A program made the position numbers and the translations under genes. Positions 35,486 through 44,694 of a DNA stretch of 64,000 nucleotides are shown one piece after another. Every line of letters begins with the position of its first letter. Position 1 is the first letter of the stretch. The stretch spans positions 118,710 to 182,709 of the forward strand of contig CANRFY010000002.1 of the NCBI GenBank assembly GCA_947630015.1, written 5' to 3'. Source of the stretch: an uncultured Clostridia bacterium. Lineage in GTDB: Bacteria > Bacillota > Clostridia > Oscillospirales > CAG-272. The notes under the pieces are model-generated. The model was not told where the DNA came from. It saw only the letters and a program-made list of their open reading frames with translations, and searched no databases.

Positions 35486-36787
35486 ATGACAGACATACGC
35501 GATCCGAAGAATTGGAGCTTTGAGACAAAGCAGCTCCACGTAGGGCAGGAGGAAGCCGATCCCGCGACCGACGCGCGGGCGGTGCCGATATACGCGTCGA
35601 CGTCGTTCGTATTCCGCGATGCGGAAAATGCCGCGGACAGGTTCAGTCTGCGCGATTCCGGCAACATATATGCGCGGTTGACGAATCCGACGAGCGACGT
35701 ATTTGAGCGGCGCATAGCGGCGCTCGAATCGGGGGCCGCGGCGTTATCGGCGTCGTCGGGAGCCGCTGCGATCAACTATGTATTCAACGCGTTGGCGAAG
35801 ACGGGTGAACACATTGTCGCGGCGAAGACTATATACGGCGGCACGTACAATCTGCTTGCGCACACGCTTCCGCTGACGTCGGGCGTGACGGCGACGTTTG
35901 TTGATCCCGACGAGGAGGGATCGTTCGAGGCCGCGATAAAGGACAACACGAAGGCGATATTTGTTGAGACGCTCGGCAATCCGAACTCGAACATAATCGA
36001 TCTCGAGGCGGTGGCGGAAATTGCGCACCGGCACGGTATCCCGCTCGTCGTCGATTCGACGTTTGCGACGCCGTATCTGATACGTCCCATCGAGCATGGA
36101 GCCGACATTGTCGTACATTCGGCGACGAAATTCATCGGCGGACACGGGACCGCGATCGGCGGTGTTATCGTTGACGGCGGGACGTTCGACTGGAAGGCGT
36201 CGGGAAAATTCCCTTGGATATCGGAGCCGAATCCGAGCTATCACGGGATATCGTTTGCGGAGACGGGGCCGGCGGCGTTCGTGACGTACATTCGGGCGAT
36301 ACTGCTGCGCGACACGGGCGGGACGCTGTCGCCGTTTCACGCGTTCATGTTTCTGCAGGGGCTTGAGACGCTCTCGATCCGCGTCGAGCGGCACGTTGAA
36401 AACGCGCTTCGCATCGTGGATTATTTGAATTCGCACCCGCAGGTCGAGGCCGTCCATCATCCGTCGCTGCCGTCGGAGCGCAGTCACTATCTATATGACA
36501 AGTATTTCCCGAACGGCGCGGGGTCGATCTTCACGTTCGAGATCAAGGGCGGCGCCGACACGGCGAAAAAATTCATCGACAATCTCCCTATTTTCTCCCT
36601 GCTCGCCAACGTCGCGGACGTGAAATCGCTCGTGATCCATCCCGCAAGCACAACTCATTCCCAGCTCACGGAGGAGGAACTGCTCGAACAGGACATCAAA
36701 CCGAATACGATCCGCCTCTCGATCGGCATCGAAAATATCAACGACCTCATCGCCGCCCTCGATACTGCTTTCGCCGCTGTGAGGTGA
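35486..36787 (+). CDS. metY: O-acetylhomoserine sulfhydrylase
   Basis: This 433-aa PLP enzyme of the Cys/Met metabolism family makes homocysteine from O-acetyl-L-homoserine and sulfide. Family features: FETKQLHVGQEEADPATDAR (close to the MetY N-terminus), YARLTNPTSDVFERRIAALE, SSGAAAINYVFNAL, VDSTFATPYLIRPIEHGADI, and the PLP lysine in VHSATKFIGGHGTAIGG. A 430-aa length with an insertion after the lysine (PWISEPNPSYHG) separates MetY from the shorter cystathionine synthases and lyases. GGAAGAG precedes the ATG. It lies in a locus with a LysR regulator and the methionine transporter. The promoter has both a LysR-type operator and an inverted repeat. Confidence 0.95.
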   Translation: MTDIRDPKNWSFETKQLHVGQEEADPATDARAVPIYASTSFVFRDAENAADRFSLRDSGNIYARLTNPTSDVFERRIAALESGAAALSASSGAAAINYVFNALAKTGEHIVAAKTIYGGTYNLLAHTLPLTSGVTATFVDPDEEGSFEAAIKDNTKAIFVETLGNPNSNIIDLEAVAEIAHRHGIPLVVDSTFATPYLIRPIEHGADIVVHSATKFIGGHGTAIGGVIVDGGTFDWKASGKFPWISEPNPSYHGISFAETGPAAFVTYIRAILLRDTGGTLSPFHAFMFLQGLETLSIRVERHVENALRIVDYLNSHPQVEAVHHPSLPSERSHYLYDKYFPNGAGSIFTFEIKGGADTAKKFIDNLPIFSLLANVADVKSLVIHPASTTHSQLTEEELLEQDIKPNTIRLSIGIENINDLIAALDTAFAAVR

Positions 36788-36789
36788 CT

Positions 36790-37140
36790 TTTGGGGTTTC
36801 ACCCCAAACCCTGACTTAAGGGGGGCTTTTGAAAAAGCCCCCCTTAAGAATCCCCGCAAAACTTTTCTTACAAAGGTTATTGGGCGAGTGTGTTCGCCCC
36901 TGCATCGCGCGTTTATGCAAGGGCGAAGTAGTCGCGCGAGCGCGAACACCGCTTTTTAGGGCTTTGCCCCATACCCCGCTTAAGGAACTTCTTATAAGGA
37001 AGTTGAACTTTCCACAAGCGGAAAGTTATCAGATGCTCCGTATCTGCCATCTTAAGAATCTTCAAGAATTTTTATGACAAGGGTTATGGGGCAAATGTGT
37101 TCGCCTCTGCGGTGCGCGTTTGTGCAAGGGAAAATTCATT
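36790..37140 (+). repeat. Short noncoding repeats, two tandem units
   Basis: No gene is supported between metY and the metQ terminator. Unit 1 (about 36790-36955) has GGGGTTT/AAACCC palindromes, an AAGGGGGGCTTTT hairpin with its complement near 36820-36848, then GTGTGTTCGCCCCTGC, GTTTATGCAAGG and GTAGTCGCGCGAGCGCGAAC. Unit 2 (about 36955-37140) repeats the order in diverged form (GGGCTTTGCCCCATACCCCG, GTGTTCGCCTCTGC, GTTTGTGCAAGGG). An inverted relative occurs at 62293-62452. Edges are approximate. Confidence 0.65.
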
Positions 37141-37165
37141 TCCGCAGTTGAAATATTTGTTAAAG

Positions 37166-37218
37166 AATCCCGCCCGAAAGGGCGGGATTTCCCATCCAAA
37201 GGATGGGATTCTTTTTTT
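37166..37218 (+). terminator. Double-hairpin terminator upstream of metQ
   Basis: AATCCCGCCC-GAAA-GGGCGGGATT (37166-37189), then TCCCATCC-AAA-GGATGGGA (37190-37208), then TTTTTTT (37212-37218). AAAGAATCCC at 37163 can also pair with GGGATTCTTT at 37205-37214, an alternative long stem. It insulates the metQNI promoter. Confidence 0.85.
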
Positions 37219-37226
37219 GCGTCAGC

Positions 37227-37243
37227 TATAGATTTTATCTATA
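37227..37243 (+). promoter_or_regulatory. LysR-type operator before metQ
   Basis: TATAGAT-TTT-ATCTATA, a perfect 7-bp inverted repeat with a 3-base centre, ends 22 bases before the metQ -35 box. It matches the metY operator in length, centre and position. Confidence 0.72.
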
Positions 37244-37265
37244 TCTTAGAATAAAATTCACGTAT

Positions 37266-37294
37266 TAGACAATTCTCATCCGAGGTGATATAAT
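37266..37294 (+). promoter_or_regulatory. metQNI promoter
   Basis: TAGACA (37266-37271), 17 bases, TATAAT (37289-37294), 44 bases before the metQ start. Confidence 0.7.
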
Positions 37295-37338
37295 ACGGAC
37301 TTGTAGAAAACATTTTGATCCCGAAAGGAAAGTAAAAA

Positions 37339-38205
37339 ATGAAGAAGATCACATTTGTAAGAATTGCAAGCCTTGCGCTTGCGCTGCTGTTTACGCTCGG
37401 ACTCTGCGCCTGCGGTGAAAAGGGCGACAGCTCCAAGACGATCAGAGTCGGCGTGAATCCCGTCCCGCACGCGGAGATACTTGAAAACGCCGTAAAGAAG
37501 GTGCTTGCGGAGCAGGGCTGGGAGCTTGAGGTCGTCGTATTCCAGGATTACGTACTGCCAAACACATCGCTCGAATCCGGCGAGCTTGACGCGAACTATT
37601 TCCAGACGCTCGGTTACATGGACAATCAGGTCGAGACGAACGGACTTCATCTCGTCGCCGTCGCGGGCGTTCACATCGAGCCGATGGGGATCTACTCTCA
37701 GAAGTACAAATCCGTCTCGGAGCTGCCGGACGGCGCGTCGATAGGAGTGCCGAACGACGCCGACAACGAGGCGCGCGGCCTGAATCTTCTCGTTCAAAAG
37801 GGGCTTTTGAACTCCCTCGGACAGTACGGAGTCGATCCGAACGTCACAGCCGAATCGCTCACTGACGACGCGGACGCCAATCCGCACGGCTACAAGATCA
37901 CGCCGCTGGAGGCGGCGAGCCTGCCCTTGGCGCTGCCCGATCTTGACGCGGCCGTTATCAACGGCAACTATGCGCTCGGCGCGGAGCTTCCCGCATCATA
38001 TCCGGCGCTTGAGGTAGAGGAATTTACCGACGAGACGACGCTTCAGAGGACGAATTTCGTCGTCGTCAAGGAAGGAAACGAGAATTCCGAAAAGATAAAG
38101 GCGCTCGTGGATGCGATCCGTTCCGACGCGGTGAAGCAGTACATAGAGGAAACGTACAAAGGCGCCGTGATCCCGTCGTTCATCGATCCTCCGTCGTCGA
38201 AATAA
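37339..38205 (+). CDS. metQ: Methionine ABC transporter substrate-binding lipoprotein
   Basis: This 288-aa lipoprotein captures methionine outside the membrane for MetNI. The signal peptide ends with the lipobox LCAC, so Cys22 or so is lipidated. Family segments include IRVGVNPVPHAEILENAVKK, YVLPNTSLESGELDANYFQT, GIYSQKYKSVSELPDGASIG and PNDADNEARGLNLL. It precedes metN by 6 bases, with metI after that. AAAGGAAAG precedes the ATG. D-/L-methionine is the usual ligand of the NlpA family; the operator shared with metY supports a sulfur-amino-acid substrate. Confidence 0.94.
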   Translation: MKKITFVRIASLALALLFTLGLCACGEKGDSSKTIRVGVNPVPHAEILENAVKKVLAEQGWELEVVVFQDYVLPNTSLESGELDANYFQTLGYMDNQVETNGLHLVAVAGVHIEPMGIYSQKYKSVSELPDGASIGVPNDADNEARGLNLLVQKGLLNSLGQYGVDPNVTAESLTDDADANPHGYKITPLEAASLPLALPDLDAAVINGNYALGAELPASYPALEVEEFTDETTLQRTNFVVVKEGNENSEKIKALVDAIRSDAVKQYIEETYKGAVIPSFIDPPSSK

Positions 38206-38211
38206 ATCCCG

Positions 38212-39186
38212 ATGATACAAATTGAAAATCTGCGGAAATCCTTTCAGAACACGGAAGTTCTGAAAGGAATTTCGCTTACTGTCAACGACGGCGAGATATA
38301 CGGCATTATCGGCCAGAGCGGCGCGGGCAAATCGACGCTTCTGCGCTGCATAAACGGGCTTGAATCGTTCGATTCCGGCACGCTCACCGTCGACGGAAAA
38401 AGCGTCGACGTCAAAAACAAGGCGGAGCTGAGGCTGATCCAGAAGCGGATGGGAATGATATTCCAGAGCTTCAATCTGCTCGAACGTCTCGACGTATATG
38501 AAAACGTCGCGCTTCCGATGCGGTTCTGGGGGATCGACAGAAAAAAGCCCGAGAACAGGGAGAAGATAATGAATCTGCTCCGTCTTGTCGGGCTTGAGGA
38601 AAAGCTGAAATCGAAGCCGCGCGAGCTGTCGGGCGGGCAGAAGCAGCGCGTCGCGATAGCGCGCGCGCTCGTTCTCGATCCCGATTTTCTTCTTTGCGAC
38701 GAGGCGACGAGCGCGCTCGATCCCGAGATAACGAAGGGGATACTGGCGCTTTTGCAGAGGATCAACAGCGAGCTTGGCATCACAGTCATAGTCGTGACGC
38801 ATCAGATGGAGGTCGTAAAGCAGATATGCGGGCGCGTTGCGTTCATCTCCGACGGAAGAGTGCTGTCGGAGGGGAAGCCGGAGGAGCTTTTCATCAAGCC
38901 GGCGGCGCCCGAGATCAAATCGTTTTTGCGCGACGAAAGCGAGCTTTTGCCGAAGGTCGGCACGAACGTGCGTCTCTATTTCACGGGCGAGGGGTCGGAG
39001 GCTCCCGTCGTGACGGAGATGGCGCGAGAGCTGGGACGCGATTTTTCGATCTGTTGGGCGAAGCTTGAGGATTTCCGCGAAAACGTCTATGGCAGTCTTG
39101 TTTTAAACGTCAAGGACGAGGATCTCGATGACGTCGCGTCGTTTCTGAACAGAAACGGCGTAAGCTGGGAGGTGATCGGCAAATGA
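38212..39186 (+). CDS. metN: Methionine ABC transporter ATP-binding protein
   Basis: This 324-aa cytosolic ATPase drives methionine uptake. ABC motifs: Walker A GQSGAGKSTLLRCINGLE, Q-loop MIFQSFNLLERLDV, signature LSGGQKQRVAIARAL, Walker B LLCDEATSALDP and the switch VVTHQMEVVKQI. The last 75 residues form the NIL regulatory domain (VRLYFTGEGSEAPVVTEMAR, then DDVASFLNRNGVSWEVIGK), which binds methionine and inhibits transport in E. coli. It begins 6 bases after the metQ stop and no strong ribosome site was seen, so it may depend on coupling. Confidence 0.95.
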   Translation: MIQIENLRKSFQNTEVLKGISLTVNDGEIYGIIGQSGAGKSTLLRCINGLESFDSGTLTVDGKSVDVKNKAELRLIQKRMGMIFQSFNLLERLDVYENVALPMRFWGIDRKKPENREKIMNLLRLVGLEEKLKSKPRELSGGQKQRVAIARALVLDPDFLLCDEATSALDPEITKGILALLQRINSELGITVIVVTHQMEVVKQICGRVAFISDGRVLSEGKPEELFIKPAAPEIKSFLRDESELLPKVGTNVRLYFTGEGSEAPVVTEMARELGRDFSICWAKLEDFRENVYGSLVLNVKDEDLDDVASFLNRNGVSWEVIGK

Positions 39187-39226
39187 AACGTCAATATGCC
39201 GAAATCGGAACGGACGGTGAGATGTA

Positions 39227-39886
39227 ATGGGCATACTTTCAACGACAAGCATGGCGAGCGTGCTTTTGAACGCATTCTGGCAGACGCTGTACATGGTATT
39301 CTGGTCGACATTGTTTTCGGTTTTGATCGGATTCATTCCCGCGATCGTGCTGACGCTGACGGCGCCGGACGGACTGCGTCCGTGCAGGCCCGTATATGAA
39401 GCATTGAGCTTTCTCGTCAACGTGTTTCGCAGCTTTCCGTTCATAATCCTTCTCGTGCTTGTGATCCCGTTCACGCGGCTCCTGATCGGAAAGGCGATCG
39501 GGACGACGGCGTCGATCGTGCCGCTCACGATCTCCGCGATCCCGTTCATCGCGCGTGTTTTTGAGAACGCGCTCCGCGAGACCGATCACGGCGTTATCGA
39601 GGCTGCGAAATCGTTCGGCGCATCCGATCTTCAGATCCTGTTCCGCGTCTATATAAAGGAATCTGTGCCGAGGCTCGTCAACGGCGTCGTTTTGTTGATA
39701 ATTTCCCTCGTCGGCTATTCCGCGATGGCGGGGACCGTCGGCGGCGGCGGCATCGGCGATATCGCGATCAGATTCGGTTATCAGCAGTACAGAACGGATT
39801 ATCTCGTCGTCTGTTCGATCATTTTGATCGTCTTCGTCCAGCTGATACAAACAGCGGGGAATTTGATGTATAAGAAGATGGTGTAG
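39227..39886 (+). CDS. metI: Methionine ABC transporter permease
   Basis: This 219-aa permease has about five membrane segments (YMVFWSTLFSVLIGFIPAIVL; SFPFIILLVLVIPFTRLLIG; LLIISLVGYSAMAGTVGGGG; LVVCSIILIVFVQLIQTAG). The coupling EAA-like region is EADHG-type (ALRETDHGVIEAAKSFGASD), and the family motif GYSAMAGTVGGGGIGD is clear. It ends the metQNI operon 40 bases after metN; noncoding repeat copy C follows. Confidence 0.94.
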   Translation: MGILSTTSMASVLLNAFWQTLYMVFWSTLFSVLIGFIPAIVLTLTAPDGLRPCRPVYEALSFLVNVFRSFPFIILLVLVIPFTRLLIGKAIGTTASIVPLTISAIPFIARVFENALRETDHGVIEAAKSFGASDLQILFRVYIKESVPRLVNGVVLLIISLVGYSAMAGTVGGGGIGDIAIRFGYQQYRTDYLVVCSIILIVFVQLIQTAGNLMYKKMV

Positions 39887-39889
39887 GAA

Positions 39890-40810
39890 AAGGGGGCTTG
39901 CGCAAAGGATTCTCCTTTGCGATTCTATCGTTTCCTTTTCTTTAAACTTTACAAAGTTATTAAATTATGTTAAGGGCCTCTTTCTCGCAAGAAAGAGGCT
40001 GATTGGGATGAGGACCCTTTCTTCAAAAGAAAGGGTCCTCCCCATACCCCCTCTCAAAAAGAACAACGCGCGTTCGCTTATTTCACGAGGTGAGCTTCTT
40101 TTCTTTGAGAAAGAAAAGAACCTCCCTCGTACACCCTCAAGAAAAGAAACGCATCGCCCGCTTGCGTAGCAAAAAGTAAGCAATCGCCGGTTGCCCCAAT
40201 AAAATACTGCGCTCACTTTGGTGGGTGCAGGTTTGCTTCAACAAAATTTTTCACGTTTACCTCAAATCAATCCCTCTCTCGACGCATCTCACTCCCTGTG
40301 CCGTAGGCTTTCAAGCCCCATTTGCGCGCACCACGCTCATGCGATGTCCGTCGCTGCCAGCGCCGGATTGATCGCGACATTCCATACGGCGCAGTCGAAT
40401 AAGTCCGCGTGGGAGCTGTTAGCAGGGACGATATCGCGTTCGCACTGACACAAACCCTCACGGATGCACGACATTGCGCGCCAACCGGTGCGAACCGTTG
40501 CGTATCTCATTGTGAGTCACATTTGTTCGCACGACACGAGCGGAATCTGGCGATACCATAAACAATTAACCAAGACAGAATCGCCTCGATCTCGACCCGC
40601 CGCGCGGAAGCACAAAGCTGTTTACCGAAATAAAATCGCGGTTTACGCCCGAAACGATTCTTTCCGCTGACTGGAGCCGAATCGACGCCACCGGCACGCC
40701 GTTTTCTGGGATTGTTAAGGGTCTCTTTGCCGGCCAGCAAAGAGACCCTTAACACTTTCTTTAACTTTGTAAAGTTTTAGATTAGTAATGGCGAGAATCG
40801 CAAAGGAATC
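39890..40810 (-). repeat. Noncoding interspersed repeat, copy C (inverted)
   Basis: No gene is supported here. Read on the minus strand it has the same modules as copies A and B in the same order: the 17-bp stem (40714-40730 / 40737-40753), the GACTGGAGCC complement (near 40670), a diverged form of the 191-base core (about 40440-40620), the GCTGCCAGCG segment shared with copy A (about 40310-40440), then at 40090-40150 and 40020-40060 the TTTCTTTTCTTGAGGG and AGAGGGGGTATGGGGAGGAC modules. About 80-85% identity to A by eye over the core. Edges are approximate. Confidence 0.7.
40714..40753. repeat. 17-bp-stem hairpin of repeat copy C
   Basis: GTTAAGGGTCTCTTTGC and its exact reverse complement around CGGCCA. 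It has the same stem sequence as copy B. Confidence 0.85.
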
Positions 40811-40824
40811 GCCTTTGCCCCCAT

Positions 40825-41772
40825 TCACCCGATCCTTTTTATATCGTCGCGATTTGAATCGGCGACGATATAATGCGGGCGATGCTTGGCCTCGAGGTAC
40901 ATCTTCGCTATATACTGTCCTATAATGCCGAGGAAAAAGATCTGCAAGCCGCCCATGAAGATGATGATGCAGACGAGAGACGCCCAGCCCGCGACGGGTT
41001 CGTCGAACAGAAGACGTCTTATTACGATCACAAGCTCGGCGATAAATGCGAAAAACGTAAGACCGAATCCGAGCCATGACGCGATCGATAGCGGCACCTG
41101 CGAGAAATTCATTATCCCGTCGACGGCATAGGCGAACAGACGCCAGAAGCTCCACTTCGTCTTGCCCGCGACGCGCTCGCGATTCTCATACGGGATCCAC
41201 TTCGTGCGGAAGCCGACCCAGCCGAATATCCCCTTCGAGAATCTGTTGTATTCATGCATCGATGTGATCACATCCGCCACTTCGCGCCTCATAATGCGGA
41301 AATCGCGCGCGCCGTCCACCATTTCGGCGTCTGAAATCTTGTTTATCATGCGATAAAACCCACGCGCAAACATACTGCGCACGGGAGGCTCGCCGTGTCT
41401 GTCGACGCGCCGCGCCGCCGCGACGTCGCATTCGCCGCCTGAAACGGCGGCATACATCTCGGGCAGCATCGACGGCGGGTCCTGCAAATCGACGTCCATC
41501 ACGCCGACATAATCGCCGCGCGCGCAGCAGAAGCCCGCGTACATCGCGGCCTCCTTGCCGAAATGGCGCGAGAAGCTCACATAATAGACGCGGCTGTCGG
41601 ATTCGGCCAGCGCCGCCGCCGCGGCTCTCGTCCCGTCGCGCGAGCCGTCGTCGACGAAGATAAGCTCGCAGTCGCACGGCATCCCGTCGATGACTTTTTT
41701 CACCTCGCCGTAAAATATCGGTATCGATTCCTGCTCGTTGTAGCAGGGTACTATTAGCGATAGAAGAGGCAT
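40825..41772 (-). CDS. GT2-family membrane glycosyltransferase (CsbB/GtrB-like)
   Basis: This protein of about 315 aa transfers sugar from a nucleotide donor to polyprenyl phosphate at the cytosolic face. The N-terminal GT-A domain has LIVPCYNEQESIPIFYGEV, the metal-binding segment VGVMDVDLQDPPSML and GVSG-like acceptor elements (RVDRHGEPPVRSMFARGFYR). Two C-terminal membrane helices (LGFGLTFFAFIAELVIVIRR; SLVCIIIFMGGLQIFFLGII) are typical of CsbB/GtrB/DPM1-like enzymes. It starts 8 bases after the YfhO-like gene, the last gene of a four-gene operon. In Bacillus, CsbB and YfhO act together to decorate lipoteichoic acid. I chose ATG 41772; earlier starts lie in the upstream gene. Confidence 0.9.
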   Translation of the reverse strand: MPLLSLIVPCYNEQESIPIFYGEVKKVIDGMPCDCELIFVDDGSRDGTRAAAAALAESDSRVYYVSFSRHFGKEAAMYAGFCCARGDYVGVMDVDLQDPPSMLPEMYAAVSGGECDVAAARRVDRHGEPPVRSMFARGFYRMINKISDAEMVDGARDFRIMRREVADVITSMHEYNRFSKGIFGWVGFRTKWIPYENRERVAGKTKWSFWRLFAYAVDGIMNFSQVPLSIASWLGFGLTFFAFIAELVIVIRRLLFDEPVAGWASLVCIIIFMGGLQIFFLGIIGQYIAKMYLEAKHRPHYIVADSNRDDIKRIG

Positions 41773-41780
41773 TATGCCGC

Positions 41781-44669
41781 TTACCCCCGATCCCTTCTTT
41801 GTTCGCTCAAGGCGTTCGCCCGCGCGCGTCTTTTCCTCGTCTCGCCGATCTCGAACACGGCGATCACGGCGCAAAACGCGGCAGCGCCCGCCGCCGATAT
41901 CAGCGCGCCCGCGCGCAGATACGGCGTCTCGTATCTAAGCTCGATCTCGTAGTCGCCGGCGTCGAGCAAAAGCGCCATGTGCGACAGATTCGCGCGGTAA
42001 AGCCGCGCAGGTTCGCCGTTTACGTAGGCGCGCCAGCCGCTCGAATACGGTATCGACGCCGTCAGTATCCTCGGCTCGTCGAGCGAGATATGGCACGACA
42101 CGGAGTCGCGTCCGATCTTCGCGTCCGACGCATCGTTATCCGCAAGCGCGGAGAACGCCTCGTCATACGACGACAGCGCGCGCATATAAACGGATATGTC
42201 GTCAAATTCGTATATCCCCGTCTTCGGGAACGTCAGGGTCAATCTTCGCGGAGCCTGAGCGTGGCAGCCGAGATCGATTATGAAATCGTCGCGTCCGTTG
42301 TAGAACTGATACCCGCTCCCGTACCACGTCAGCGCCGCCGCAGACAGATTCGTCGCGCGGACCGTCACGCTGACGCCGGTCGGCTCATCCCAGAATATAT
42401 ACTCCTGCAAAATCTCCCATTTGTCCGCAAACGGAAGCGCGTCCCAGTCGTCCTTGTCATAGACGCCGTTCGGATCGACGTCGTCGCCGCCGTGGTAGAG
42501 TTCCCACGAGGACGTGCCGTGAAAGCGCATACCGTCGGCGCAGAAATAAAGCTCCGCATCCGGCATCGCCCCGCTCAGAACGAGCGAGGCCTGCGCTCCC
42601 TCAACTGCCACGATAAAGCGGTAGACTCCGTCCTCGCCGCGTTCAAACTCGATCCCGCCGCCGCTGCATACGGCCGAAAACGGCACGTATGCGCCGGCCT
42701 CCGGCGCATCCTTCATGACGCCGTAAAGCGGCGGCACATCCTCGCCGTCAAGATACGCGCCGTACATCAGCGCCTCTTCCTTTTTCTCGGGTTCGAGCGC
42801 GTTCCAAAGATCGCCGCCGATCACGGCGTCATACGTATAAAACATCGAAAGCGCGTTTTTATTTTCGTAGATATTATACGACTTGTCGTCATTGCTGTCA
42901 AGCATCTCGTAGCCGTAAGGCACGGCCGCTGCGGACGTTTTCGCCTTGACGTAATAGCGCACGGACGAGAGCGTGTTCATCACCGTTCTGCCGTCAAGTC
43001 CGCTGTACCGAAACAGCCAATAGTCGCGCAGCGCAAGTTGCACGTTGCGGTCGACGATATTGGGATTCGACATCGACCAGAAATACTGCGCCGACGATAC
43101 GTCGGACAAAAGTCCCGCGTTCGCAGTCAGTCCCGTGCCGGATACGCGGTAAAATCCGTCGACGCCCTCGTCCTCCGCAAGCCTTTTCACCTCCGCCGTC
43201 TCGGTGCTGAACAGTCTTTCCATGATCCCCGAGCGCAGAACGTGTTCGGAGGCGTAATTGTTCCCCTCCGGCGACGCCATGCATATCCCGCATACAGCCA
43301 GACTGAAAAGCGTCAGACAAGCCGCCGTCCCCCGCCTGATCCCCATCGGGATCCGCTCCCGTCCGTCCGCGTCGGGACGCGGGATCAGGAATATGATCAG
43401 GATAAACGCGATCGCAAGCGAGCAGAGCGAGGAAAGCGTCCGCGCGCTGCGCAGGATCGCACACGCCGCCAGCAGTATCCCCTCTCCGATGCAGAGCGCG
43501 GCCGCGTCTCGCTCCGTGATCGACAACAGCGTCCCCCACATCGACGTCACGACGAACGATATCGTCAGCCCGATCACCCAGCTCCATCTGTTTGTAACAT
43601 ATGAAAATCCGTTCAGTATATGACCGAATACGGGGAACGCGGCCGCGACCGCGATCGCGATCACGAAAAATTTGAGCAGTCCGCGCCCTTTTCGGCGGAA
43701 CAGGCACATAAGCGCCGGAAACGATATGGCGGAGAATCCGGCGCAGAGCCAGAAATCGCCCTCGCCCTCGCCGGCGAGCAGTCCCGGGATTTTCGTATAG
43801 TACAAGAGCGGATAGAGCAGCCCGACCTTGTAGTCGACGTCGGCGCGCGAATCCTGCAAAAACGCGCCCACGACGGGGACGAATACGACGCTCGCGATCA
43901 TGACCCCGACGACGGCGTATCCCGCGATCTTTGCCGTGACCGCTATGCCGCGCCGCACCGAAATGCGTCCGCGCCATGCCATATGAACGACGCGGCAGAT
44001 CACATAGAACGCGCCGAGCAGCGCCGCCATATAGAAAAAGTAGAAATTCGACAGCGCCATCGCCGCGACTGCGAGTATAAGCACATACGGGCGGCGCTTC
44101 CTGATCACAAGCTCAAATCCGACGAGCAGTATCGGGAAATACACCATCGGTGTGAGAAAATACGGATGGCGTCCCGCGTTCAACAGCGCCCAATACGAAA
44201 ACGAATACGTGAACGAGCCGACGCCGACGGCGAGTCTGTCGCGCTGTCCCATTAAAAACGCGTATGCGGAAAACGCCAGTCCCGCAAGATACATCCTGAT
44301 TATTGACAGCATATCGTAGAAAATATGCATATACTGCGTCGGCACGAACGCGGAAAGCGCCGTCAGCGGATCGCCGACGACGTAATAATGCAGCGTCGTC
44401 AAGACGTCGCCGCCCTCGCCGATAGAGAAATCCCACGCGTGCGCGTTCCCTGTTATGACGTCCCGCAGATAGTCGGCGTAATACACGAGCGCCTTAAAAT
44501 GCTGCGCCCACGCGTCCGCCGTCCAGATCAGCGTCCGTCCCGATGCGATATAGACCGAGAAGCTCGCCGCCGCGAGCGCAAGAAACGCCAACGTATAATT
44601 CCTTATGTAGCGGCCGACGCCGCTTTTTTGCCCGACTTTCGCGCCGGCTTCCTTTTCAATACAGTTCAT
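41781..44669 (-). CDS. YfhO-family membrane protein (extracytoplasmic glycosyltransferase)
   Basis: This protein of about 962 aa has an N-terminal half of some 12 membrane helices and an extracellular C-terminal region, as in YfhO. Signature features: an Asp-Ala-Trp motif after the first helix (TLIWTADAWAQHFKALVYYA), SIGEGGDVLTTLHYYVVGDP, and FTYSFSYWALLNAGRHPYFL. After the last main helices a large ectodomain (about residues 500-920) with beta-strand content leads to RILTASIPYSSGWRAYVNGE, a segment common to YfhO. A final C-terminal helix precedes a basic tail. It probably moves sugar from polyprenyl phosphate to an extracellular polymer, using lipid-linked sugar made by the adjacent GT2. 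ATG 44669 is chosen because the stop of the small upstream gene lies at 44695. Confidence 0.9.
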   Translation of the reverse strand: MNCIEKEAGAKVGQKSGVGRYIRNYTLAFLALAAASFSVYIASGRTLIWTADAWAQHFKALVYYADYLRDVITGNAHAWDFSIGEGGDVLTTLHYYVVGDPLTALSAFVPTQYMHIFYDMLSIIRMYLAGLAFSAYAFLMGQRDRLAVGVGSFTYSFSYWALLNAGRHPYFLTPMVYFPILLVGFELVIRKRRPYVLILAVAAMALSNFYFFYMAALLGAFYVICRVVHMAWRGRISVRRGIAVTAKIAGYAVVGVMIASVVFVPVVGAFLQDSRADVDYKVGLLYPLLYYTKIPGLLAGEGEGDFWLCAGFSAISFPALMCLFRRKGRGLLKFFVIAIAVAAAFPVFGHILNGFSYVTNRWSWVIGLTISFVVTSMWGTLLSITERDAAALCIGEGILLAACAILRSARTLSSLCSLAIAFILIIFLIPRPDADGRERIPMGIRRGTAACLTLFSLAVCGICMASPEGNNYASEHVLRSGIMERLFSTETAEVKRLAEDEGVDGFYRVSGTGLTANAGLLSDVSSAQYFWSMSNPNIVDRNVQLALRDYWLFRYSGLDGRTVMNTLSSVRYYVKAKTSAAAVPYGYEMLDSNDDKSYNIYENKNALSMFYTYDAVIGGDLWNALEPEKKEEALMYGAYLDGEDVPPLYGVMKDAPEAGAYVPFSAVCSGGGIEFERGEDGVYRFIVAVEGAQASLVLSGAMPDAELYFCADGMRFHGTSSWELYHGGDDVDPNGVYDKDDWDALPFADKWEILQEYIFWDEPTGVSVTVRATNLSAAALTWYGSGYQFYNGRDDFIIDLGCHAQAPRRLTLTFPKTGIYEFDDISVYMRALSSYDEAFSALADNDASDAKIGRDSVSCHISLDEPRILTASIPYSSGWRAYVNGEPARLYRANLSHMALLLDAGDYEIELRYETPYLRAGALISAAGAAAFCAVIAVFEIGETRKRRARANALSEQRRDRG

Positions 44670-44694
44670 TCCGTCTCCCGTGACGCGCGGCGCG

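Noticed and set aside
29607..40448. A possible protein of the type SVAAS...TAQSNQSAWELFAGTIS encoded in repeat copies A and C
   Set aside because: The frame is open in both, but over 49 aligned codons about 15 differ in amino acid and only a few are silent, so nothing suggests selection on a protein. Copy B lacks the segment.
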